Positions 42,612 through 51,112 of a DNA stretch of 64,000 nucleotides are shown here, in pieces. Position 1 is the stretch's first letter. Each line of letters opens with the position of its first letter. The notes under the pieces are model-generated. The model saw nothing but the letters and a program-made list of their open reading frames with translations. It searched no databases and was not told where the DNA came from. Made by a program: the position numbers and the translations under genes. Source of the DNA: Acinetobacter ursingii DSM 16037 = CIP 107286 (GTDB lineage: Bacteria > Pseudomonadota > Gammaproteobacteria > Pseudomonadales > Moraxellaceae); assembly GCF_000368825.1 (NCBI RefSeq), contig NZ_KB849716.1, forward strand, positions 143,936 to 207,935, read 5' to 3'.

Positions 42612-42995
42612 ATGTCTATTCATCCAGATCCAAAAATTAATCGCTTGAATGTTTTGGGCGAACCACTTGCAAGCTGTTGTTTTGATCCGATAACAGGATA
42701 TTTTCGTAATGGTTTTTGCCATACTGCGGTGAGTGATCTTGGGCAACATACCGTGTGTGCAGAAATGACTTCAGAGTTTTTAAGTTACTCACAAAAAGTG
42801 GGCAATGATCTGACTACGCCACTTCCAGAAGTGGATTTTCCTGGGGTGAAGCCCGGTGATTTTTGGTGTATTTGTGTGACCCGCTGGGTCGAAGCCTATC
42901 AGGCAGGTTTTGCACCGCCGATTAAGTTACAGGCATGTCATCAATCAGTTTTAAGCTATGTGCCTTTAGATGTGCTGATGGAATACGCGGTTTAA
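42612..42995 (+). CDS. DUF2237 family protein
   Basis: 127 residues. The DUF2237 pattern is clear: VLGEPLASCCFDPITGYFRNGFC, HTVCAEMTSEFLSYS, GNDLTTP, FPGVKPGDFWCICVTRWVEAY. The five conserved cysteines suggest metal binding, but the function is unknown. Its stop codon overlaps the start of the Maf gene by one base (TAATG), so the two are translated together. Confidence 0.88.
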   Translation: MSIHPDPKINRLNVLGEPLASCCFDPITGYFRNGFCHTAVSDLGQHTVCAEMTSEFLSYSQKVGNDLTTPLPEVDFPGVKPGDFWCICVTRWVEAYQAGFAPPIKLQACHQSVLSYVPLDVLMEYAV

Positions 42996-43588
42996 TGAGT
43001 CATTCTGAACTTATATTGGCCTCTGGTAGCCAAACACGTAAAGCGCTAATGGATCGGCTAGGTCTTGTTTATCGCTGTATTTCACCAGATATTGATGAAT
43101 CAGCAAAAGGCGAAACACATGCCGATGCGCTTGCACGACGTTTGTCTTTTGAAAAGGCTAAAGTGATTGCAGAACAATATCCAGATGCGATTGTGATAGG
43201 TTCAGATCAGGTCGCTTGGCGAAGCCATACACCACAGGATTTTATAGGCAAACCCTTAACTACTGAAAATGCCATTACACAGCTTATGGCAAACTCTGGT
43301 CAAAGCCTATGTTTTAGTACTGGACTTAGTATTCAGCATTTACACAGTGGTTTTGAAAAAACGCTGGATGAACATTATCAGGTTAAATTTCGTGAGCTTA
43401 CACTGGATGAAATTCAGCGTTATGTCGCGATTGAACAACCTTTACAATGTGCAGGAAGTTTTCGCTGCGAAGGTTTGGGCATTAGTTTATTTGAGTCAAT
43501 GTCGGGCAATGATCAAACGACACTGATGGGACTGCCTTTAATCCAGCTATGCTATTATTTGAGGCAATTAAATATTGTGATTCCATAA
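42995..43588 (+). CDS. Maf-family nucleotide pyrophosphatase (YceF-type)
   Basis: 197 residues from MSHSELILASGSQTRK; the longer frame upstream lies in DUF2237. Motifs: LILASGSQTRKALM, SFEKAKVIAEQ, IGSDQVAW, and CAGSFRCEGLGISLFE, which follow the YceF pattern more than the YhdE pattern. YceF-type enzymes hydrolyse 7-methyl-GTP, a house-cleaning role. Coupled to the DUF2237 gene by a one-base overlap. Confidence 0.9.
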   Translation: MSHSELILASGSQTRKALMDRLGLVYRCISPDIDESAKGETHADALARRLSFEKAKVIAEQYPDAIVIGSDQVAWRSHTPQDFIGKPLTTENAITQLMANSGQSLCFSTGLSIQHLHSGFEKTLDEHYQVKFRELTLDEIQRYVAIEQPLQCAGSFRCEGLGISLFESMSGNDQTTLMGLPLIQLCYYLRQLNIVIP

Positions 43589-43612
43589 CTTTAACTAAAA
43601 TGGGAACGAATC

Positions 43613-44209
43613 ATGAAAAAAATATTTTTAGCTGCATCATTTGCTGATGTTTCATCACATTTAGCTGTCTTTTTAAATGAGTCATTACAGGATAGATCTG
43701 TCGCATTTATTGCAACAGCATCTTTAGTCGAAGACTATCGTGGATACGTTGAAAATGACAGACTTGCCTTCAAAAACTTAGGTTTAAATATTAACGAACT
43801 TGATATAAGTCATTCTACATTTGAATCAATGAAGACCATATTGTCAGAAAGTGACTACATTTTTATCTCTGGAGGCAATACATTTTATTTGTTGCAAGAG
43901 CTGAGACGTACGGGTGCAGATCAGCTTATCTCTGATTGGATTAATCGAGGAAAACCCTATATTGGAAGTTCGGCGGGGAGTATTGTTTTAGCCCCAGATA
44001 TTGATTATATCCAGTTGATGGATGATATAAAAAAAGCACCACAACTTAGTGATACACAAGGTTTGAATTTAATCGATTTCTATCCGCTTCCTCATTTCAA
44101 CAATGACCCTTTTATTGAGATTGCGCATCAAATTTACACCAACTATTTCTCACAATTAAGCTTAAAACCAATAGATAACGATCAATTTATTATCGTTGAC
44201 GAACAATAA
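43613..44209 (+). CDS. Peptidase S51 (dipeptidase E)-like protein
   Basis: 198 residues of the class I amidotransferase-like fold. The nucleophile Ser sits in IGSSAGSIVLAPDI, preceded by FISGGNTFYLLQELRRTG, and DFYPLPHFNN gives a His. This is the S51 (PepE/cyanophycinase-like) pattern. Its cleaved substrate is unknown. GGGAACG precedes the ATG. Confidence 0.82.
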   Translation: MKKIFLAASFADVSSHLAVFLNESLQDRSVAFIATASLVEDYRGYVENDRLAFKNLGLNINELDISHSTFESMKTILSESDYIFISGGNTFYLLQELRRTGADQLISDWINRGKPYIGSSAGSIVLAPDIDYIQLMDDIKKAPQLSDTQGLNLIDFYPLPHFNNDPFIEIAHQIYTNYFSQLSLKPIDNDQFIIVDEQ

Positions 44210-44312
44210 ATACTTTAAAAAATTGATATCTGTTTACCCACTCAATCTTGCATCATCTTGTAACTTGATAACGATTATTGAACAATATACAAAATATTTT
44301 GGTTTTTGTGTT

Positions 44313-45485
44313 ATGTCCAAATCTCTTGATGTCTTAGGCGGAATTACCGCAGAACAATTTTTAACTGAATACTGGCAAAAAAAACCATTACTGGTTCGTA
44401 ATGCTATGCCAGAAATTATCCATATTCTTGAGCCTGATGATGTTAAAGAACTGGCTTTAGAAGAAACCGTTTCTGCGCGTCTACTCAAGCAAAAAGATAA
44501 AGATCCAAATCAATGGACTGTCAAATCTTCTCCATTGATCAAAGGTGATTTTCAGAAGATGCCAAAACTGTGGACTTTATTGGTTCAGGCGGTCGATCAC
44601 TATTCTTTTGATCTGGCAGAACTCTGGAACAAGTTTCCATTTATCCCCCAATGGCGACGTGATGACATTATGGTGTCTTATGCCCCGAAAGGCGGTTCTG
44701 TAGGTCAACATTTTGACTTTTATGATGTTTTTCTAGTTCAAGGTTATGGTCATCGTCGTTGGCAACTCGGGCAAATGTGTGATGCCTCAACTGAGTTTGT
44801 ACCAAATCAGCCGTTAAAACTCCTTCCAGAGATGGACATTGATTTTGATGAGGTGTTGGCTCCAGGCGATTTACTCTATGTGCCGCCCGGTTTGTCACAT
44901 TACGGTGTCGCAGAAGATGATTGTTTAACCTTTTCCTTTGGCTTTCGTATGCCAAATATCGCGACCATGATGGATCGTGTCAGCGACAAATTTGCCGATA
45001 ATAGTTTATTAAAAAATCCATTATTGGATATTGTTCGCGATCAAAGCTCTGCTATTGGAGAAATTACGGCAAATGAGCTGGCTTATCTCAAAGCCAAAGT
45101 ACTGGAGCAATTACAACATTCCAGTGACTTTGAACATGCGCTGATGTCGCTGATGTCTGAACCTAAATATCCAGACAATATTCCAGAAGCAGATGAAATT
45201 GAAGCCGATGATTTGCTTGAAATTCTGGATAATGGATATGAGCTGCGACTGGAACCCGCTTCACGCCTTTTATATACAGAAGAAGATGGACAATTATTAT
45301 TTTGGGCAAATGGTGAAGAATGCTGTATTTCAGAAGTCTTTGAACAAAGCTTAAAACGATTGGCCGACGGTGAAATTTTGAATTTTGATCAATCCTTGAA
45401 TCAACAAGAGATACTTGAGGATGTTACCCAGTTACTCAATGACTCGGTTTTAATGTTGCTGCCACCCGAAGAAGAAACAGAATAA
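44313..45485 (+). CDS. roxA: Ribosomal protein L16 arginine hydroxylase-like JmjC/cupin oxygenase
   Basis: 390 residues from MSKSLDVLGGITAEQF; the frame extends upstream but without conserved sequence. It matches E. coli RoxA/YcfD (373 residues), a 2-oxoglutarate and iron dependent hydroxylase acting on ribosomal protein L16. The iron ligands are H133 and D135 in GQHFDFYDVF and His196 in PPGLSHYG. A winged-helix C-terminal domain follows. No strong ribosome site is seen. Confidence 0.88.
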   Translation: MSKSLDVLGGITAEQFLTEYWQKKPLLVRNAMPEIIHILEPDDVKELALEETVSARLLKQKDKDPNQWTVKSSPLIKGDFQKMPKLWTLLVQAVDHYSFDLAELWNKFPFIPQWRRDDIMVSYAPKGGSVGQHFDFYDVFLVQGYGHRRWQLGQMCDASTEFVPNQPLKLLPEMDIDFDEVLAPGDLLYVPPGLSHYGVAEDDCLTFSFGFRMPNIATMMDRVSDKFADNSLLKNPLLDIVRDQSSAIGEITANELAYLKAKVLEQLQHSSDFEHALMSLMSEPKYPDNIPEADEIEADDLLEILDNGYELRLEPASRLLYTEEDGQLLFWANGEECCISEVFEQSLKRLADGEILNFDQSLNQQEILEDVTQLLNDSVLMLLPPEEETE

Positions 45486-45599
45486 GTTGTTTTTTGAGCT
45501 GGGAGTTTAGAATAATTCTCAGCTCTAACAATTCGTTACTTGAGCTTAAGCTGGCTTGTTGGCTAATTTAGATGACAATAAAAAAGGAATATTGTTTTA

Positions 45600-47270
45600 A
45601 TGGCCAATCTCACCCAAAGTATTCGACATAAGTTTTTAAATACTTTTTTTTCACGGCATTCAGTCTGGTTCCTGTGCATCATTGTTGCCATCAGCATTAG
45701 TTGGTTTCGCATCTCTTATGCACCTCATTATATTTATTATTTTGTTTCTGATACTTTTCTAAATGGATTATGGCTCATTACAGGTTTACTCAGCCTGCTG
45801 GGTCTTTATGATGTTTTACAAAATAAACATTCTATTCTAAGAAACTACCCGATCATGGGGCACTTTCGGTTTTTCTTTGAAGATTTTCGTCCTGAAATTC
45901 GCCAGTATTTTATTGAATCGGATCAGGATGCCCTACCTTTCTCTCGGATGCAACGCAGTTTAGTGTATCAACGCGCCAAAAATGAAAATGCTGACAAACC
46001 TTTTGGTTCTATCATCAATGTCTATCAAGATGATTATCGCTTCATGGTACATTCAATCACCCCATGTGAACCTGCTGATCCTAAGACATTTCGGATTGAA
46101 ATTGGTAATCACCAATGCACACAGCCTTATAGCGCATCGATCATGAATATTTCAGCCATGAGCTTTGGTAGCTTGAGTGCCAATGCGATCCGTGCGCTGA
46201 ATAAAGGTGCAAAAATGGGAAATTTTTATCATGACACGGGCGAAGGTAGTTTAAGTCCTTATCATTTGGAAAATGGCGGCGATATCGTCTGGGAAATTGC
46301 CAGTGGTTATTTTGGTTGCCGCACACTGGATGGAAAGTTTGATCCTGAAAAATTTAAAAAACAGGCAGCACTTCCGCAAATCAAAATGATTGAAATCAAA
46401 CTTTCGCAAGGCGCTAAACCAGGACACGGCGGAATCTTGCCGAAAAATAAAATCACTGAGGAAATTGCTGAAATTCGAGGAGTTCCGCGCGACCGCGATT
46501 GTATTTCTCCACCAAAGCATTCTGCGTTTAATACGCCAATCGAGATGATGCATTTTATTCAGCAATTACGTGAACTATCAGGCGGAAAACCTGTCGGTTT
46601 TAAACTGTGTATTGGTCAGCCATGGCAATTTATGGGCATTGTCAAAGCCATGCTTGCTACCCAAATTATTCCAGATTTTATCGTGGTGGATGGCTCTGAA
46701 GGTGGTACGGGGGCTGCGCCTGTCGAATTTAGTGATTTCATCGGAACACCGCTGCGCGAAGGCTTACAGTTTGTACATAACACTTTAATTGGAGCAGGCT
46801 TAAGAGATCAGATTAAATTAGGTGCCAGTGGTAAGATTATTAGTGCTTTTGATATTGCCAGTACCTTTGCATTGGGTGCAGATTGGGTCAATTCTGCACG
46901 TGGCTTTATGTTTGCAGTAGGTTGTATTCAAGCGCAAAGTTGTCATACCAATCAATGTCCAGTTGGTGTCGCGACCCAAGATAAAGACCGCCAAAAAGCG
47001 ATTGATGTTCCAACCAAAGCCGATCGTGTATTTCATTTCCAAAAAAATACACTGCATGCACTCTCTGAAATGATTGCAGCAGCAGGTTTGCAGCATCCTT
47101 CGGAAATTAAGGCACATCATTTGGCACAACGTTTGAATGATCGTGAAATTAAGAACTACGCGCAATTGCACTTTTTCTTTAAAGGCGGTGAGCTTTTAGA
47201 CTGCCATGAAAAAGATGATGAAAACTTTTATTATCGGATGTGGAACATGGCCATGGCTGAACGATTTTAA
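45600..47270 (+). CDS. FMN-binding glutamate synthase-like membrane protein
   Basis: 556 residues. Two N-terminal hydrophobic segments (about 20-40 and 46-68) anchor it, followed by a GltB-type FMN barrel: SAMSFGSLSANAIRALN, SQGAKPGHGGILP, VDGSEGGTGAAP, and the [3Fe-4S] type cysteines in CIQAQSCHTNQCPVGVATQ. The amidotransferase half of glutamate synthase is absent. Such proteins occur widely in bacteria without proven function; they are not expected to assimilate ammonia from glutamine on their own. Copy 2 of the 79-bp element lies 20 bp after its stop. Confidence 0.88.
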   Translation: MANLTQSIRHKFLNTFFSRHSVWFLCIIVAISISWFRISYAPHYIYYFVSDTFLNGLWLITGLLSLLGLYDVLQNKHSILRNYPIMGHFRFFFEDFRPEIRQYFIESDQDALPFSRMQRSLVYQRAKNENADKPFGSIINVYQDDYRFMVHSITPCEPADPKTFRIEIGNHQCTQPYSASIMNISAMSFGSLSANAIRALNKGAKMGNFYHDTGEGSLSPYHLENGGDIVWEIASGYFGCRTLDGKFDPEKFKKQAALPQIKMIEIKLSQGAKPGHGGILPKNKITEEIAEIRGVPRDRDCISPPKHSAFNTPIEMMHFIQQLRELSGGKPVGFKLCIGQPWQFMGIVKAMLATQIIPDFIVVDGSEGGTGAAPVEFSDFIGTPLREGLQFVHNTLIGAGLRDQIKLGASGKIISAFDIASTFALGADWVNSARGFMFAVGCIQAQSCHTNQCPVGVATQDKDRQKAIDVPTKADRVFHFQKNTLHALSEMIAAAGLQHPSEIKAHHLAQRLNDREIKNYAQLHFFFKGGELLDCHEKDDENFYYRMWNMAMAERF

Positions 47271-47290
47271 TGTTTAGCTGATTAAATATT

Positions 47291-47369
47291 AGACTTCTTT
47301 CATAAGTCCCTTTTATTTCTCCTTATGGGAGAAAATAAAGAGGCTTTAAACAATGAGGAAAAGAAGTCT
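47291..47369. mobile_element. 79-bp MITE-like palindromic element, copy 2
   Basis: Same length as copy 1 and in the opposite orientation. The left terminal repeat AGACTTCTTTCATAA is intact; the right one keeps GAAGTCT and then diverges. The inner palindrome (TTTCTCC-TTAT-GGGAGAAA) and the flanking ATT on both sides are kept. Confidence 0.75.
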
Positions 47370-47400
47370 ATTTAACCACCCTGATTAAAAGCCTTAATTA

Positions 47401-47437
47401 AAAACCCAAGAAGATGACTCTCTTGGGTTTTATTTTT
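47401..47437. terminator. Bidirectional terminator between the glutamate synthase-like gene and the DyP gene
   Basis: AAAACCCAAGA and TCTTGGGTTTT with a 9-base loop, followed by TATTTTT on the plus strand and bounded by A-rich DNA on the other side. Confidence 0.8.
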
Positions 47438-47456
47438 ACAAGTATCAATGAATTAG

Positions 47457-48398
47457 TTATTCATCGCCTAAATCATCCAGAAAATCGACTGTAGGAACGA
47501 AGAATAGTGTTCCCGTTTGCGCAGTACTAAAATCCAGTAAACGATCTAAATGCCCTTCAGCGTTGCCTTGAAACATATGCTCTAACATTTGACGAGTCGT
47601 ACTAAATTTATTGGCATAACCAATAAAGTAAGTTCCATATTCACCCTTACTTGGATTAGAAAATGGCATATTAGCGCGCATAATTTTCAGTTCATTGCCT
47701 TCATCATCATAGGCTTTGCTGACATTATTATGTGCTGTACCCGGTTTTACATCATCGCCCAGTTCAACATCATTAAACTTTTTACGACCAATCACTTTTT
47801 CCTGTTCTTCATCACTTAGGCTTCGCCATTTATCCATGTCATGCACATATTTTTGGACAAAAGCATAGCTTCCACCCGTAAATAATGGATCTTCTGTAGC
47901 TACCAGTGCATATTCAGCCGCAATTTCAGGCTCAGGATTTTCAGTACCATCTACAAATCCAATAATGGCACGACCATCAAAATAACGGAAACCGTGAACT
48001 TCATCGACAGGATGAGTTAAATCTTTGAGTTGCTCATGAATAATGCTGGCAAGCTCATAACACAAGGCCTGACGATCAGCGCGAATATGAAAAAATAAAT
48101 CGCCGGGCGTTGAAACAGCCGTATATTTGGGCCCTTTAATTTCTTTAAAAGTGGTTAATTCGTGTGGTTTAGGCTGACCCGCAAATAACATGTCCCATGC
48201 GTTAGAGCTAAAGCCTAAAACAGCATTAAAGTTATCATCAGGATAACGTGCTCTTAAACTACGCGTCAGTGCTGAAAAATTTGCAGCAAAATCGATTACT
48301 TTTTCTTTTACACCATCTGTTAAAGATAGCCCCAATACAATAAATAAAGCATTTTCACCTGGACGACTGGTAACAGGCTGAACTCGAGTCAATGTCAT
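47457..48398 (-). CDS. Dye-decolorizing (DyP-type) haem peroxidase
   Basis: 313 residues. The DyP signature GFVDGTENP (about 148-156, with the catalytic Asp), the proximal haem His in GTAHNNVSKAY, and the C-terminal Arg/Phe region RQMLEHMFQGN are visible. Length and lack of a signal peptide match the cytoplasmic YfeX type. It uses hydrogen peroxide; physiological substrate unknown. Not linked to an encapsulin gene here. Confidence 0.93.
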   Translation of the reverse strand: MTLTRVQPVTSRPGENALFIVLGLSLTDGVKEKVIDFAANFSALTRSLRARYPDDNFNAVLGFSSNAWDMLFAGQPKPHELTTFKEIKGPKYTAVSTPGDLFFHIRADRQALCYELASIIHEQLKDLTHPVDEVHGFRYFDGRAIIGFVDGTENPEPEIAAEYALVATEDPLFTGGSYAFVQKYVHDMDKWRSLSDEEQEKVIGRKKFNDVELGDDVKPGTAHNNVSKAYDDEGNELKIMRANMPFSNPSKGEYGTYFIGYANKFSTTRQMLEHMFQGNAEGHLDRLLDFSTAQTGTLFFVPTVDFLDDLGDE

Positions 48399-48566
48399 AA
48401 ACCTCTGCCTTGTCTGAGCATTTTGTTCTTCTACTAATTTAACATATTGTATATAAAAGTATAAAAAAGCTTGCAGCTACTTCGTTTAAAATATTTCGCC
48501 TGCGCAAAATACAAACAAAAACACGCATAGCTTTAAAGTTATACGTGTTTGATAGATTCAGGTAAC

Positions 48567-49349
48567 TTATGCTTTGCCATATTGTTTTTTTAGATATTTC
48601 ACAATTTGAGCGGATTCAAACAATTTAACCCCTGTATTGGGATCAACCAAATAAGGCACTTGCATCTTTCCTTGCATTTCGGATAGCATTTTTTCACGCT
48701 TGCCACCCGCCAAAGGCTCATATTTACCGGGTTTTAAACGTAAGACCGCAGGTCCCATATCTTGCCAGCGTTCCTTTGGTACATTATGTAAAATGTAAGG
48801 AATTTCTAACTCTGTCAACGTCGCACGAACAATACGTGAGTATGGACTCGCTTCAAAACTCCATAACTCAAGCAATTGTTCAGGTGCAGCACGATCAACG
48901 ATCTTCTTATCCACCCAGACTCCACGTGCCATGTTTAGAAGTGTTCCTGCAAACTCAGGCACAGGGATTTTTGGATAATGGCTATATTTCGCTGGCGTTT
49001 TTCCAGTTTTCCCATAATATTTAAAAAGATGATGAATAATGTCCTGAGACTCAAAAAGCTGATCTCCTGTATTTTCATCAATCAGAAAAGGAAATTGTAA
49101 TTTTCCTCCCTTTTCTTTCACAATTTGACGGTACTTTTGTCCACCTTTGGGACAAGGATAAATTTCGACATCAAGATTCAATAAGGTAATCGCTTCTCGA
49201 ACACGACGGCAAAATGGTGACCCTTCAAACTCATACAATTTAAGTGGTTTTGCAGGCTGAATTGGAAATGGCGTACCACTAACTCCACGACCGCCCTCTA
49301 CCAGACTTGATGCAAGCGATTGCAAGACTTTTATTTGATGAATCACCAT
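48567..49349 (-). CDS. Protein with two tandem glutaredoxin/GST-N domains
   Basis: 260 residues. Two thioredoxin-fold GST N-terminal domains are repeated: KLYEFEGSPFCRRVREAITLLNLD (about 37-60) with PFLIDENTGDQLFESQDII, and LELWSFEASPYSRIVRATLTELEI (about 158-182) with PYLVDPNTGVKLFESAQIV. The first keeps a Cys at the active position (SPFC); the second has Ser (SPYS). No helical GST C-terminal domain is present. It is a glutathione-linked redox protein by inference. rraA follows 15 bp upstream on the same strand (in transcription order rraA precedes it). Confidence 0.85.
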   Translation of the reverse strand: MVIHQIKVLQSLASSLVEGGRGVSGTPFPIQPAKPLKLYEFEGSPFCRRVREAITLLNLDVEIYPCPKGGQKYRQIVKEKGGKLQFPFLIDENTGDQLFESQDIIHHLFKYYGKTGKTPAKYSHYPKIPVPEFAGTLLNMARGVWVDKKIVDRAAPEQLLELWSFEASPYSRIVRATLTELEIPYILHNVPKERWQDMGPAVLRLKPGKYEPLAGGKREKMLSEMQGKMQVPYLVDPNTGVKLFESAQIVKYLKKQYGKA

Positions 49350-49364
49350 AAAGGTATCCTATTA

Positions 49365-49877
49365 TTATAAATTGACGAGTTGCTCTGTAGCGACCACGAT
49401 GCCATTGTTATCTGCATAAATAAAGTCGCCAGACTTAAATGTTACGCCACCAAAATAAAGATTTACATCAACTTCGCCTATGCCTTTGCGGTTACTTTTT
49501 TGTGGAATTGCAGCCAATGCATGTACGCCCAAATCCAGCTCAGCAATCGCATCAACATCACGTACACAGCCATAAATGACCACACCGTTCCAGTGATTTT
49601 TTACCGCTGACTCAGCAATCATATCGCCCATCAAAGCACAGCGCATCGACGCACCGCCATCCACCACCAGCACTTTTCCTGTTCCATCCGTTGCCAGCAA
49701 CTCTTTAACACGTGAATTATCTTCAAAACATTTTACTGTCACAATTTGACCACCAAATGTTTTACGTGCTCCGTAACTCTTAAAAAAACGTCCATCCAGT
49801 GAAGGGGTTACAACCTGAATGTCTTTATCAGGATGATCATCAAGTAAATCACAGGTTACGAAAGGCACTAGACTCAT
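49365..49877 (-). CDS. rraA: RraA family protein (RNase E activity regulator)
   Basis: 170 residues from [23 protein letters not shown] precedes this ATG by six bases, so the in-frame ATG four codons earlier is rejected. Motifs: [59 protein letters not shown]. The length and sequence fit RraA, which binds RNase E and lowers its activity; related proteins are hydroxymethyl-oxoglutarate aldolases, so the exact activity should be taken with care. In operon with its two neighbours. Confidence 0.9.
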   Translation of the reverse strand: MSLVPFVTCDLLDDHPDKDIQVVTPSLDGRFFKSYGARKTFGGQIVTVKCFEDNSRVKELLATDGTGKVLVVDGGASMRCALMGDMIAESAVKNHWNGVVIYGCVRDVDAIAELDLGVHALAAIPQKSNRKGIGEVDVNLYFGGVTFKSGDFIYADNNGIVVATEQLVNL

Positions 49878-49888
49878 GTTGTTCTCCA

Positions 49889-50554
49889 TTATGAAGTAGT
49901 TTGTATGGCTAAATTATCATAAATTTTAAAGCTTTCCATTTGTGTATTTGCAGCGATGATCATGATATGCGCCAATTGCTCCGCAGTCACAGGCTTATAC
50001 ATCAATGGTTTTTTAATGGTGTCTTTAAGCAGCAAAAATATCTTCTCTGCTGCACCTTCAAGGAGTCTTTGCTCATCTCGCTCACCAATCAATAAAGAAG
50101 GATGAAAGATTGAAAGTTTGTTGAGTGTGAGTGTCTTCAAATAATCTTCAAGCAGCCCTTTGACCCGATTATAAAAGAATATTGAAGATGAATTTGCACC
50201 CATCGCACTCACCAAAAGCAAATGTGTTTCTTTATCTTGCAGTAAATCTGCAAAATGTGCATTGATTTCATAATCAATCGCATAAAATTTTTGTTTAGAG
50301 CCTGCTTTTTTAATGGTCGATCCCAAACAACTAAAAGCATGTGTATAGCCACTGACATCCTGATCATTGAGTAACAAAAAGTCTTCGAGTACAAACTGAC
50401 TGACTTTGGAAAATACTTTAAATTCATCTAACTCTTTTCGCACTACTACAGTGACAGATTCAAACTCTGACGCTGCTTGTAATTGTTTTACCAATGCTTT
50501 TCCGACCAATCCAGTCGCACCAATCACCAATGCTTTTTTGTTCATATTTGTCAT
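49889..50554 (-). CDS. NAD(P)H-binding short-chain oxidoreductase-like protein
   Basis: 221 residues with a Rossmann fold: [18 protein letters not shown] (GxxGxxG), [27 protein letters not shown], and a YNRVKG Tyr-Lys pair. It resembles HTATIP2-like atypical SDR proteins; substrate unknown. The start may be here or three codons later (MNKK); neither has a strong ribosome site. rraA starts 11 bp after its stop, and its stop is next to the rraA ribosome site. Confidence 0.82.
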   Translation of the reverse strand: MTNMNKKALVIGATGLVGKALVKQLQAASEFESVTVVVRKELDEFKVFSKVSQFVLEDFLLLNDQDVSGYTHAFSCLGSTIKKAGSKQKFYAIDYEINAHFADLLQDKETHLLLVSAMGANSSSIFFYNRVKGLLEDYLKTLTLNKLSIFHPSLLIGERDEQRLLEGAAEKIFLLLKDTIKKPLMYKPVTAEQLAHIMIIAANTQMESFKIYDNLAIQTTS

Positions 50555-50643
50555 ATTTTAACCAGCCTACTTATTTTCGCTTTAATTTAGCCTGTTCCTG
50601 AAAATTTATCACCATCAAAAACGTTGCAAAAACGTCTCAAGAC

Positions 50644-50672
50644 TTGACTTAGCCGCACCAATTCATCAAAAT
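50644..50672 (+). promoter_or_regulatory. Sigma-70 promoter of rpsT
   Basis: TTGACT, a 17-bp spacer and CAAAAT, placing transcription start near 50679, about 85 nt before the rpsT GTG. Confidence 0.6.
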
Positions 50673-50687
50673 ATGGCACTTGTTTAC

Positions 50688-50730
50688 GGGCTGGTGATAG
50701 TTTTAACTATAACCAGTGAAACTTCAGCCC
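50688..50730 (+). promoter_or_regulatory. Structured rpsT leader
   Basis: The leader can fold as CTGGT-G-ATAGTT ... AACTAT-A-ACCAG, or alternatively GGGCTG with CAGCCC; the two share bases and exclude each other. S20 controls its own translation in E. coli, so a switch here is plausible but unproven. Confidence 0.45.
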
Positions 50731-50763
50731 GCCCAGACCAATCAAATTTCAAGGAGTGCAAGA

Positions 50764-51033
50764 GTGGCAAACTCTGCTCAGGCAAAAAAACGTGCGCGTC
50801 AAAACGTTAAAGCGCGTAAACACAACGCAAGCTTGCGTTCTATGGTTCGTACTTACATCAAACGTACTGTAAGTGCAATCGCATCTGGTGATTATGCTGT
50901 TGCTACAGAAGCTTATAAAAAAGCTGTTCCTGTCATCGACCGTATGGCTGATAAAGGCATCATCCACAAAAACAAAGCTGCTCGTCATAAGAGCCGTTTA
51001 AACGCTCAAGTTAAAGCATTAGCTTCTAACTAA
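50764..51033 (+). CDS. rpsT: 30S ribosomal protein S20
   Basis: 89 residues from a GTG start (read as Met): [25 protein letters not shown] onward. AAGGAG lies nine bases before the GTG, which decides the start; the ATG 48 bp upstream lies in the leader. Highly basic, helical primary binder of 16S rRNA. A strong terminator follows. Confidence 0.97.
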   Translation: MANSAQAKKRARQNVKARKHNASLRSMVRTYIKRTVSAIASGDYAVATEAYKKAVPVIDRMADKGIIHKNKAARHKSRLNAQVKALASN

Positions 51034-51046
51034 GCAGCAAATAAAG

Positions 51047-51068
51047 AAAGCCCTACTGGGCTTTTTTT
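51047..51068 (+). terminator. Terminator after rpsT
   Basis: AAAGCCC and GGGCTTT with loop TACT and a run of seven T. Confidence 0.94.
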
Positions 51069-51112
51069 ATTGCCATGAAAATAATAAATTTAAAGCTCAT
51101 TCTTTCTTTTAT

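Noticed and set aside
45496..45525. Hairpin GAGCTGGGA/TCTCAGCTC after roxA considered as a terminator
   Set aside because: The stem is good but no T-run follows on either strand.
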